A stretch of 64,000 nucleotides of DNA from Lineus longissimus. Lineage: Eukaryota > Nemertea > Pilidiophora > Heteronemertea > Lineidae. The stretch is from assembly GCF_910592395.1 (NCBI RefSeq), contig NC_088309.1, positions 26,228,599 to 26,292,598 of the forward strand, given 5' to 3'. Of the stretch, positions 1 through 12,300 are shown piece by piece. A model generated the notes under the pieces. The model saw only the letters and a program-made list of their open reading frames with translations, had not been told where the DNA came from and did no database searches. Both the position numbers and the translations under genes were made by a program. Within the stretch, counting starts at the first letter, position 1; each line of letters begins with the position of its first letter.

Positions 1-2190
1 CAGTCTACCTATGTTGGATCTCAGAACAGTTGCTGTCTAGAGGAGGAGAGACACCGTCTACCTATGTTGGATCTCAGAACAGTTGCTGTCTAGAGGAGGA
101 GAGACACCGTCTACCTATGTTGGATCTCAGAACAGTTGCTGTCTAGACTAGAGGAGGAGAGACACCATCTACCTATGTTGGATCTCAGAACAGTTGCTGT
201 CTAGAGGAGGAGAGACACCATCTACCTATGTTGGATCTCAGAACAGTTGCTGTCAAGAGGAGGAGAGACACCATCTACCTATGTTGGATCTCAGAACAGT
301 TGCTGTCAAGAGGAGGAGAGACACCGTCTACCTATGTTGGATCTCAGAACAGTTGCTGTCTAGAGGAGGAGAGACACCGTCTACCTATGTTGGATCTCAG
401 AACAGTTGCTGTCTAGAGGAGGAGAGACACCGTCTACCTATGTTGGATCTCAGAACAGTTGCTGTCTAGAGGAGGAGAGACACCATCTACCTATGTTGGA
501 TCTCAGAACAGTTGCTGTCTAGACTAGAGGAGGAGAGACACCATCTACCTATGTTGGATCTCAGAACAGTTGCTGTCAAGAGGAGGAGAGACACCATCTA
601 CCTATGTTGGATCTCAGAACAGTTGCTGTCTAGAGGAGGAGAGACACCATTTACCTATGTTGGATCTCAGAACAGTTGCTGTCTAGACTAGAGGAGGAGA
701 GACACCATCTACCTATGTTGGATCTCAGAACAGTTGCTGTCTAGAGGAGGAGAGACACCGTCTACCTATGTTGGATCTCAGAACAGTTGCTGTCTAGAGG
801 AGGAGAGACACCATCTACCTATGTTGGATCTCAGAACAGTTGCTGTCTAGAGGAGGAAAGGTTACAACTACCTATGGTGTATATGACAGCAGCGACTGCT
901 GTCTAGAGGAGGAGGGACACCATCTACCTATGTTGGATCTCAGAACAGTTGCTGTCAAGAGGAGGAGAGACACCATCTACCTATGTTGGATCTCAGAACA
1001 GTTGCTGTCAAGAGGAGGAGAGACACCATCTACCTATGTTGGATCTCAGAACAGTTGCTGTCTAGAGGAGGAGAGACACCGTCTACCTATGTTGGATCTC
1101 AGAACAGTTGCTGTCTAGAGGAGGAGAGACACCATCTACCTATGTTGGATCTCAGAACAGTTGCTGTCTAGACTAGAGGAGGAGAGACACCATCTACCTA
1201 TGTTGGATCTCAGAACAGTTGCTGTCAAGAGGAGGAGAGACACCATCTACCTATGTTGGATCTCAGAACAGTTGCTGTCTAGAGGAGGAGAGACACCATT
1301 TACCTATGTTGGATCTCAGAACAGTTGCTGTCTAGACTAGAGGAGGAGAGACACCATCTACCTATGTTGGATCTCAGAACAGTTGCTGTCTAGAGGAGGA
1401 GAGACACCGTCTACCTATGTTGGATCTCAGAACAGTTGCTGTCTAGAGGAGGAGAGACACCATCTACCTATGTTGGATCTCAGAACAGTTGCTGTCTAGA
1501 GGAGGAAAGGTTACAACTACCTATGGTGTATATGACAGCAGCGACTGCTGTCTAGAGGAGGAGGGACACCATCTACCTATGTTGGATCTCAGAACAGTTG
1601 CTGTCAAGAGGAGGAGAGACACCATCTACCTATGTTGGATCTCAGAACAGTTGCTGTCAAGAGGAGGAGAGACACCATCTACCTATGTTGGATCTCAGAA
1701 CAGTTGCTGTCAAGAGGAGGAAGGGGACCAACTTCCTATGCTAGATCTCAGAACAATTGCTGTCTAGAGGAGGAAAGGGACCAACTTCCTATGCTAGATC
1801 TCAGAACAATTGCTGTCTAGAGGAGGAAGGGGACCAACTTCCTATGCTAGATCTCAGAACAATTGCTGTCTAGAGGAGGAAGGGGACCAACTTCCTATGC
1901 TAGATCTCAGAACAATTGCTGTCTAGAGGAGGAAGGGGACCAACTTCCTATGCTAGAACTCAGAACAGTTGCTGTCAAGAGGAGGAAGGGGACCAACTTC
2001 CTATGCTAGATCTCAGAACAATTGCTGTCCAGAGGAGGAAAGGGACCAACTATATACCTATGGGGTATCTGAGGGCATATGCTATTTGGAGGAGGAAGGG
2101 GAACAACTGACATTGGTGGATCTCAGAACAGTTGCTGTCTAAAGGAGGAAAGGGACCAATTACCTATTGTGTATCTTTGATGGTACATGT
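1..2190. repeat. 53-bp minisatellite with higher-order repeat
   Basis: About 40 tandem units of 53 bp fill the left end and run off the edge, so the true length is unknown. Units share a GAGGAGGAGAGACACC block, a CTATGTTGGATCTCAGAACA block and a TTGCTGTCTAG junction. Some junctions carry a 6-bp insertion (GTCTAGACTAGAGG at 141, 517, 681, 1166 and 1330), and a diverged unit containing GGTTACAACTACCTATGG occurs near 855 and 1504. Markers recur exactly 649 bp apart (517/1166, 681/1330, 855/1504), which shows a 12-unit higher-order repeat. From about 1710 the units change to a GGGGACCAACTTCCTATG subtype and decay towards 2190. Because 53 is not a multiple of 3, the open frames are by-products of the repeat. 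The array would lie in an intron of the RasGRF-like gene if that gene continues leftward. Confidence 0.95.
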
Positions 2191-3330
2191 GATAGGGTTG
2201 CAGGGTTAAAGCACCCTGAAAACAAGATAGCTTTGAGCTGCTACTAGTTGCTGCCTTGAAGATAATGGTCTCAAAAACCTGACATAACACAGTAAATTAA
2301 AGGATTTGACAAGAACCCTATGTAAAACAAGACACCTGGTTCTTGCTAGTGAGATTAGGATCGCAGCTCCCGGGACACGGTTATACCTTGCAGAATACCT
2401 TGCAGTGATACCTAGAAACCCTCCTATGCAATATTTACAAGCCTTGTTCCTCACCGAAGTTAACCAGTCCAGAGCTTTAAGGTTTTTATCAAAGAAACCA
2501 TTCAGTGTAGACAAATGTATTGAACCACTTTTATTTTTAGTTCGAGAACCAGATATCATGATTGAGTGCTGGACTACAGCCAAGAAGGTTTTGAATTGTA
2601 AGCTACCCCGGGAAGCTACAACACATACATACCACCTACCAAGAACAGATTTTGCAACCCATTTTTGTAGACATCAACGGCAGATCCATTCGGTATTCTG
2701 TCTTTACTATTTAAGGCCCTACACCTTCCAACAAATCATCAGAATGCATTCTGATGAAGCATCTTTATGAGAAACAAACTTAAAGACTTTCATACAGTCA
2801 ATTTTTCTCTGACCAACCTGTTCAAGTATGATTATTTTAATGGGCATTCCTTAACATTGTTTAAATCTGCTACGTATGACGCCATGATACATGATACCAT
2901 TACTCCCAAGCATGTATCGATGTGACTGTTTACCCTTCTCGACTCATCAGATAAGCGACTAATGATTTTCCATATTTTGGACCTGCCTGCTGGTAATGAT
3001 AACCATCAGCCAAAAGGTCAAAAGTCACAGCATCATTGAATCAATAAATACAAAATGCGCAATTCAAAACATGATTCTTTTGCCCTATACTCACTTATGA
3101 ACTAAGCATGTGAGCTTTGTTACTTGGGTAGAAGTTAAAAAGCTTCCTTTCAATGCAAGGTTTAGAACTTCTAAAATTTCCGAGCTTCTTCTACTGTTGG
3201 GAAGGTTCTTCCTTGTTATTGGTTTACAGAGTTTCTTCCTTTTGAGATTTAAGGTTAGAGCTTTGGGTAGCCTGGTCTGGACCACATATCCTCTCATGTA
3301 TAGCCTGAAAATAGCTGCTTGCTTCCTTAC
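2191..3330. other. Non-repetitive spacer, no supported gene
   Basis: This is unique sequence between the minisatellite and the second RasGRF-like exon, presumably part of an intron of that gene. A 154-codon open frame on the plus strand (2306-2770) and an overlapping one on the minus strand resemble no family I know and have no convincing splice context. I searched the minus strand for the coiled-coil segment that should follow the PH domain of RasGRF and did not find it, so the next exon is probably outside the window. Confidence 0.5.
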
Positions 3331-6300
3331 CTTGCCTGTTTGATGGCATCCACCCAAGCATTGCATTCTGTCTCTGTATCGGTCCTGAGTTCATACTGCC
3401 GTAAACCCTCTGGTCTGTAGTAGATCGCAAATGAATACTGAAAAGACAGAACAGACAACCTTATATATAGCTTATTAGTTATACCCTTAATTGTTTTGTA
3501 TCAATTCAGTGGTACAGTTAAATCAAAGCATGACATTGCAGGAATATCTTACTAAAATTTACCAGCTGTAATGTGATCAATATGTTTGTGCTCCAAAATA
3601 TCAACTCAAGGCAGTTCTGCAAACCAAGAAGAAAAGTTCATGATGCGGATGTTTCCTTCTTCTTGCTGGTGTTGTTGCCTCCATTATCATCTTCATCATC
3701 ATCATCATCATCATCATCGCCATTTTCATCATCAGCATCATCAATTTTGAATCATGGCCCTAGCTGTTAAGTTGAGAATCTTTCAGCTTTTCCCTATGTT
3801 GACTTGATGCCAAATGGCCCAAACTAAGTGAAGACCAAGTGACAACCTGCTAAATTAGACCCCCCTTCCTACGTCCTGAGAGAAATGACTTTTCAAAACC
3901 CTTGCATACTCATACTTAGGGGAGCCAACATAAAGGAAACTGCTCTAATTAGCAACAAGGCAATTATTACAACAGCACTTCAGTTGGGGAAGGAATGCAA
4001 TACAGTATTGATAGAAAAGGGAAACATGATATTCTAAACATTGGCATTATTGATTCGTAGGTATGTTTATTTTGATAATACATAATGTACAACAAAAAGT
4101 GCAGTAGTGGTAAGATTTTCTTTAACATGGTTGATAGCAATGCAAAAACACATTGGTTACACTGTAGGTTTGTGGGTTGTTTTCCATTTTAGATACATAG
4201 CACCTTGTTTTGGTGGCAGCGGTAGCCAAAAACTATGTCAATTCTTAGTTTGAGGTGTTTTAGAATAGAAATTGAGGATCATGGAGGACAGGGAGGAAGA
4301 TGGGCTACCTTGTCTCTAAGAGAGCAAACTGTCAGCTCGGCTGCTGAAAGTAATGCTCAAAAGAGAAAAGCATAAGATGAAGAAGAAGAAAAGGCATAGA
4401 AGGCCGCAGGAAAAGATGATTTCCCAAACGTAAAATAACGATTATAGAGTGAAGTGAAGTGCCAAAGCACTGTAGTGACATCACTGATTTCATTTCTATC
4501 ATCGTCCCTGACAATTCTATTCAAAAGGTGACATTAAGACCACTATGGAACAGCAGAATATTAAGAACATGGATACATCTAACATATCGCTGAGCGCTAG
4601 TTTATCAAATCAGTGGGTAACTTGTATTATGATGGAGAAATCAACAATACTAATAGCTACAGTGGCGTCTGATGCAGGCTGCCAGGTAAGCCCATCTCCA
4701 TGGCAACCCTATAAATGGATGCCAGTGTTTTACCGTGACAGGGGAGACAACGTACAGGGCCTTCTTGTGACGATATATTGCGTACATGTATAGATGTACA
4801 CGATGCAGAGTTGGAGGATCAACTGAGTCACTTGAACTGACATGACAAGAAAGGCCTGTCTGTCACTCATTTTACATCAAAGACATCAAATTATTGTCAT
4901 TTTCAACAAAACCTATCATCACGATCATCACTAAATCCTAACATGTTCCCATCCTATTCAATAGTAACAGTTAAAGCAAAGCATGACAATAATCCTATTA
5001 TAATTTTACCCAATGTCATGTGGTCATTAAAATTCCCAAGCCAAATCCTTCACATTTCTAAGGATGTTCACATACAAATATGGGCAAACCTGAACTGATG
5101 TGCTAATGTTATCTAATGGAAGGAAGCCAGTGTGAATTGAACTCTTTTCAATGCTTCCCTCGTCTGTTTTAGAATAGTCAGCTTTATATTGTTATGTTAG
5201 CCTAAATCACTGGAATGTGAAAAGTGTCTTCCCTATTGACATCTGTACTAGTTACAATTTATGACATAGATCTTCCAACCCAAGAATGCAACAGGCCAAG
5301 GACACAACCTACAAAATGTTAAATCTGCTTCCACAGATTGAGATCATTCTCCATCATCTCGACCAAGCTTCAATCAGGAGTTAATCAAACCCCTCAGGCC
5401 CAACACAACAAATTAGGTTCGGGAAATTACTTTATATGCCTGGAACTGCTCTTCAAAAACTAGCCTGTGTGACAGTGGATTCGATTGTCATGTGAGAATA
5501 AGCTCATTTGCTCGTTCTACTGGGACTGGTGACACTCGAATGTTCATTCAATGAGCCTAAATAGGACAGGCAACTCAGAGATAAAGAGGCGGTGTTTACC
5601 ATCAACATGACTGTATCACTATCTCAATCATCACAGCAAATGACCACACTGGGCTCTGATTGATTTCAACTTGTCCAGCAATCAGATTATGAGGAGTGGG
5701 CAAGTGAGCATCAACACTATTGAATCAACTATCAAAATCAATATACTGATATCGGCCTAATAGTGCTTCTCACACACAAATGACTCTCATTGATGCTTAA
5801 CAGTTTCTTTACCACAGCATCAGTAACCAATGTCTAACTTTTGGCGATCGCGTCAAGTTTTTTTATGTTTCCGAAAGTGACCGTCTGTACAGCCCTCTGG
5901 TTAGCCACCGTCCTCAGAAGTCAGGGTCCAGATTGTTACAAATAGCTATAGCAGCCTCGTACACCGCTGCTATGAGGGACAAAATATCACCAAATTCAGT
6001 CAGCATCGACTAAGATAGTGTGATAAGAGATGCCGTTTTCATTTGGCATACGGAATCCACAACTGATCAATGATGGTGCATTACAGATCAGTTTGATTGT
6101 GTTAGGTAGTTTGCCATTACATCCCACTCACCATCATGAGGTCAAATGGTTATCGATTAACGTTGTTGTATCAATCGAATATGATGACACAACACATCAT
6201 CTACTCTTATTTGAACTCAATCGAATATGATGGCACAACGCATCAGTCACTCTTCTGTGAACTCGCTCAATGTTGTTCTTAGCTGAACCCATATCAGATT

Positions 6301-9300
6301 GACGAAGTGATAATTTGGTCAGTTTGCTCCACATAATCAGCAGACCATCTTCTCCCATGCAACATTCATGAAGTGATCTGAATCTGATCAGAATTTAGGT
6401 CTTGTGTACAGTTGCCCCTTAAACTGGCTGAACTGCATCAACACAGTATTATGATGCATTAGATAGGTTACTGGTAACACCGCCAGCCCGTACAGTGGTG
6501 ACTGGGGCCACGTAGATGGTCATAACATCATATAAACAATTGACCATTTATCAGTAAAGCTGTCTCAGACAGCAAACAGTGGTTACATTGTTGACACCAC
6601 TCAACAATTACGTCAATTTTTAATCAAATCGTGCAATTGTGGAGGCTGGTTGGTCAACCTCTGATCGGTTTGATATTCATGAAAATCAAGTATTTGTGGA
6701 ACGTCACCAAATGAACAGCTGCCTCACAAAGATGACACCATGTAAATACAGCTCACTCTCATGTGAACAGACTAAATGTTAGGACAACATCCATTTTGCG
6801 ACCATGAGGTCAATTGTTTGTCGATTGAACCCTCTCGATCAATGATAATGGGTCTGTTAGTTTAGCATCATCACCCGATGAACTGATGATGGAGCAGGTT
6901 AGGTTTAATGGCGCATTAGGAGTATTTCGCCACAATATCATATGGCCATGAGATCAACCGTTGATAATGATCAACTGAATATTGCTGATGTGACTTGGTT
7001 AACCATAACAATCTAGATAAGCCGAGGAAAAGAGGTCAGTTTGATAACACAGTCCTGGTATTTGGCTACCAGCATGAACTATGAGGTAATGAAATTCAAG
7101 TCTGCATTTCTGTTGTATTTCTCTAAAGCATATCTTCAACAGTGGTTAAACCATAGCATCAATCCTGCTATTGTCTCTTTGGAATCTGTGATCTATTCAT
7201 GGCCAAGTTGTCCCTTTTCATTTTAGCTAGACCTCCCTCCGTGCTCTTGCTTTAAAAAAAACCACCAGAGCTATATTGATAGTGGCCACGGAAATTAGAG
7301 TCCCGCACTGAATATTTTAGCCTATGTATATAAAACATCGACTTCCACTTTGCCTCACCTATCTGTATTCCCAAGCGGCTACTCCAGTATCGACCATGCC
7401 AAAAACCTGGAGGTGGCCTATTTTACCGGGCTGGTTAGTTTCAACATCAACTGCAGGTTTCAGCAAGACAAGATCTATATCAAGGCCAATGTTGTGAATA
7501 TTAACTTCTTTCAGCAAGGCAAGGTATCTATTTAGGCCAAAGTTGTTGACATCAACTTGTTTCAGCAAGGCAAGATCTATATTGAGGCCAATGTTGTTGA
7601 TATAAACATCTTTCAGCAAGGCAAGATCTATTTTAGGCCAATGGTCGTGTGGATATTGACTTTTTTCAGCAAGGCAAGATCTATATTTAGGCCAATGTTG
7701 TTGGCATTAACTTCAGGCCAATGATGCGGACATTATAAACTTGCTTTCAGTCAGGCTAGCTCGATATCTGGATTAACATTGAGACGAATGTCTCACAACA
7801 GACAACTAAATCGTGACTAAGCAAGCAAGATTGTGCAAACATTTGGTGGCTTTCAGGTCCCTTATCTGAGGATGGATCATGACTATCAGCAATTTACTTT
7901 TGCTCTCACTATCGTTCTTGATTCAGTTGGCCCGTTTGTAGAGATATCCCCCACCCCCAGATACGCTAGGAACATACGACACAAAGACATAACAACATGT
8001 GTCGCCATCAGATCCACCAGTCTGTCATCACTATCATCCAGCATCAGCTACCTGCTTCAGCTCAGCGATGACAATAGCCTCATGTTGGATATACTGACAC
8101 CAGCTGACATATAAGCTGGCACAGCGATTGCCATGGAAACCCCAGGCTCAAAATAGACTTTATCTGCTCTAATACTACATCTCCCTCGACCAAAAATAAC
8201 TCTCCGGCTGTGTTTATGGTGGAGATGGTTTCGAATCAACTAGGAGGTGACCATATCATACATATTGTTATTTTAGTAATTGGTCTTAAATGATCGGTAA
8301 TCAAGCAAATATCAATTATTGCATTGATATTCACAAGTTTCCTCTTGTCTGTGATAGACAATCAATAACAAATATATGAAATGTGCACTGTCTATACCTT
8401 CAACGTTGGGGGGGGGGACATCTTGGTGAAATCTCAGAGAATGCAAGATTTAATTGCGAACATAAATGGTACAGTGGAACCCTGGTCGGCGACCACCCCG
8501 CTATGACGACCAAGAATCGCTGGTCCCGAATATTTTTTTCACTTGTTTTTTTTTCTGCTCAAAATGAACATCATCAGTCCCAAAACTTTTTAGGAATTTG
8601 AACTTATGAGTAAGTTCAACAATTTTGGTGGGAAAACCTAATCATGCATTTTGTCCCCGGATTTTCAACTTCACTAATGTGACCACCCTGGTAACACGAC
8701 CATTCAATCACGATCCCATGAGTGGTCGTGTTACCGGGTTTCGACTGTACCATCAGGAAATGCTTATCGTCATTTTCGTATTGAATGGTCAAATCAGGCA
8801 ATATCAATTGATGTTGAGAGCTGTTCATTATGGGAATTTTTTTGTCTCTTCACCTAGTAAAACTTGTGACCCTTATCCATCCAGAGTTAAGTTTATCCAG
8901 TTTTCATCATTGCAATCAGCAAGGTGGTGTTTTCTGTTTCAGTGACCCAACAGGTGGTGTTTTCTGTTTCAGTGACTCAACAGGTGGTGTTTTCTGTTTC
9001 AGTGACTCAACAGGTGGTGTTTTCTGTTTCAGTGACTCAACAGGTGGTGTTTTCTGTTTCAGTGACTCAACAGGTGGTGTTTTCTGTTTCAGTGACTCAA
9101 CAGGTGGTGTTTTCTGTTTCAGTGACTCAACAGGTGGTGTTTTCTGTTTCAGTGACTCACCAGGTGGTGTTTTCTGTTTCAGTGACTCAACAGGTGGTGT
9201 TTTCTGTTTCAGTGACTCAAGAGTGGTGTTTTCTGTTTCAGTGACTCAACAGATGGTGTTTTTCTGTTTCAGTGACTCAAGAGTGGTGTTTTTCTGTTTC

Positions 9301-12300
9301 AGTGACTCAACAAGTGGTGTTTTCTGTTTCAGTGACTCAAGAGTGGTGTTTTTCTGTTTCAGTGACTTAACAGGTGGTGTTTTCTGTTTCAGTGACTCAA
9401 CAGATGGTGTTTTCTGTTTCAGTGACTCAACAGGTGGTGTTTTCTGTTCAGTGACTCAAGAGTGGTGTTTTCTGTTTCAGTGACTCAACAGATGGTGTTT
9501 TCTGTTTCAGTGACTCAACAGGTGGTGTTTTCTGTTTCAGTGACTCAAGAGTGGTGTTTTCTGTTTCAGTGACTCAGTGACTGAACAGGTGGTGTTTTCT
9601 GTTTATGACTCAACAGATGATGTTATCTGTTGAGTTACTCAACAGGTGACAGTGTCCCCTTTATCAATTCAACTGGTGAACACTGGTTTATCGATTCAAA
9701 CAGTGAACACAGTTCAACTAATTCAATATCGTTCTGCCAATCTATCATACTGAACTGAAAATGTTACTCTTTGAAACTTGAAATGCCAATGTATGAGTTT
9801 TATTTCAAAACAAACTGAACAGCTGAATTGTTTGGTATCGCATTATTTTTTACCATGCTACATGCTAACATTCTTCAATCTTTGGTAAACTTAATACTAA
9901 TTCAACATGTTATACATTCTTTGGTATTTTGTGTGATGGCTTTGCATGCATATGCCTGTATACCACTTTGAGTGCGTTGCCATGGAAACATTTCCTATAA
10001 CTGTAGATCTGATAGTGACATGATTGCTATGCATTATCCTCAGTAACCTAGGTACAGGTTACCAGCAAATAAGGCGAATTCAGATTACATGAGGAGTTAA
10101 CATACGTTTCTGAGAAACAAGCTTGTTAACACCATTTTCTGTGTGACAAAGAACAACACTACTTCTGTTCAGGTGAACACTGTTTTACTGAAACACTGTT
10201 CTAGAATCAATTCAAGATATTGGCTTTGCTGTCATGCTTCAATCTCATGACTGACACTCGAATATTCAAACTCTGTGTTGTAAAGAGCCTGAGTAGTTCC
10301 TTGAAAGCCACGCCGGTTCATCTAGACATACAGTCCTGGGTTCTCTGCAGGATCAAACCCCAGGCCCTTGCTTTGTAGCCAGCACTGTTAACCACTAGAC
10401 TATGAGGCCCCTTCTTTATCTGGATGAAGAAGGGGCCGATTGATGGAGTCAAACTCCTTGCCAAAGGTCCTAATCGACCTGCAAACAGCAGCGTAATTGA
10501 ACTTAGATCTATTCCACCTGATCTCAAATTCCGCCGATAGAAAAAGCTGCGCTCGTCTCAGGTAGTCTATTGATTGACTCCGAGCAAAGATCATAGGCCG
10601 TAAATGGATTAGAGAAGGATTCAATACATTCTGCATACAAGCTACATGACGGTGTCACATTCTCCTATAAACTAGAATCTGTCTCCAAGATGGAGGATCA
10701 GATTAACAACTTGACACAAACTAGACTGATCACCGTTTTTAGATTTGAGAAGACTGGCATATGATGTCACACGGCCATTGCAGTTTTTAAAGAAGACACT
10801 TGATGTTCTGAGCTTTGCGTGCTTTGTATAGAATGCAGTGTTGAGAGAATAGTTGTACTTTTTGGACATAACTGGAACTCCTGCAACATCCCTTTTAACA
10901 CATCAGTTGACAGACTCTGACAGCTGTGAACAAATTCCTTTATTGGTTCGCTATTGCCACACAGGAAATATTGGGCAAAATGGAGGGTTTGACTGTTTTT
11001 CATATGAAGCAAAGCGAATACCCGGAAGTGGCAGAAGGAGGTGATAAATTCATGATCATTGGGCTTAGGTGTATCCGCCCAGTCAGAAAGCCGCACACCA
11101 TCAGATGTAAGCAAATCTGTCTCAATTCCATTTCGGGGAAGGCCACTTATCTGTTAGTTTAAACAGATGGCAAATAAAGGGTGAATCCACGCTAGATTCA
11201 TCACCAAACGTTTCTTCTGAGTTTCCTCCTGTGTTGTATAGACATATCATGTCGCTATCCACTGTAGGCCTATCCTACACATCACATCTCACACTGGTTG
11301 CCATAGTCCCCTGGTTGGCTAATGGCCACAGAACACTTTAAGACAATAACCGGTCTTGATAAAATGCCTCGATTTTATTTTCGCTGGGACATACACAGAA
11401 CACTAGGGTAATTGTTAAGAGCATGATGTGACCAGGTTTAAAGGCAATGAGTGTCTGTCTTGGACCAGAAATCATTTTGCATGGCTCCCCCCAAAAATTT
11501 TCATCAATTTCTCATAATTTTACCCCAATCAAGTCAATCTCGTGAAATGGATCAGACTGGAAACTTTTGGATGGGACTTGTTATTAAAAAGAAAGGGGTG
11601 GTCGCGTTACCGGGGTGGTCACTGACCGGGGTTCAACTGTAGGTTTATTGTAAAGACCAAAATGACTTGAAAGACTCCAGCGCTTATAAAAGGAGGCTCG
11701 GGTGTAGTTGGCCTGACATTCTCTCTTTGATCAACATCACCACCACAGGTAGATGGTTCTCATAGTGCATCAACCTTACCCATTCTGGTATTATGCATTT
11801 AGTAGGCAACCTAATTGAGTAATCCCTGCTAGGTGGCAGTGAATTCCCTGCCTGTAAAGGCCTATCCCTTGTCCCATTAATTTTTTTTCACATACGTTTA
11901 TCAGAAACAAAATAGCTCGCTATCTGTTTTTGCATACATACAGATGTGCCATAACCTCATGAAGATATCAATGATGTGAAAGTGAATGAAAAATGTTTGC
12001 TTGCCGCAGCTGCTACAGCACACATGACTGTGCTGAGTGTACTCGCACCTAGACAGACATAGGCCTGGTATACTATGTCCTGATAGGGACATGGTAACAA
12101 TGTCAAGGCCTCACCACAGGGAGCTGGACAACAGCTTCCGAAGTGAATGGGATCAGTGTGGTTTATGAGATGAGCAGCAGCAAACGCTTTCTTCATCTTA
12201 GTATCAGGCATAAAAGGGCCTACTTCCATTGCTTTGGTAACAATAAGTTCAGGTGGTTTCAGAATGTGCGAAGGGGAAAGTTGAATGTAGAGAAGCTGAC

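Noticed and set aside
194-2110. Open frames of 60-92 codons in the left-end repeat (plus strand)
   Set aside because: They translate the 53-bp minisatellite in rotating frames. There is no independent start, splice signal or family match.
1-2190. CRISPR-like array
   Set aside because: Units are directly adjacent with no variable spacers, and the DNA is an animal genome with introns.
2306-2770. 154-codon frame, plus strand
   Set aside because: No recognisable domain, overlapped by a 125-codon antisense frame, and no splice or promoter signs. It could be a decayed transposon piece but I cannot support it.
4545-4793. Plus-strand frame with a donor-like gtaagc after about 47 codons
   Set aside because: The composition is not clearly protein-like, no partner exon was found, and it lies antisense in an intron.
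7359-7619. 86-codon minus-strand leucine/asparagine repeat protein
   Set aside because: By-product of the 51-bp minisatellite, with no start context or family.
8830-9483. 217-codon repetitive protein (GGVFCFSDST repeats)
   Set aside because: The frame stays open only because the DNA repeat is 30 bp long; a second frame is open equally. No signal peptide, acceptor or start context is convincing.
10325-10400. Functional tRNA gene
   Set aside because: A and B boxes are present, but the acceptor stem pairs poorly and the anticodon arm is unclear; a SINE head fits better.
10767-11114. 115-codon minus-strand frame in the RasGRF-like intron
   Set aside because: Faintly transposon-like text, but no motif I can name and no repeat borders.
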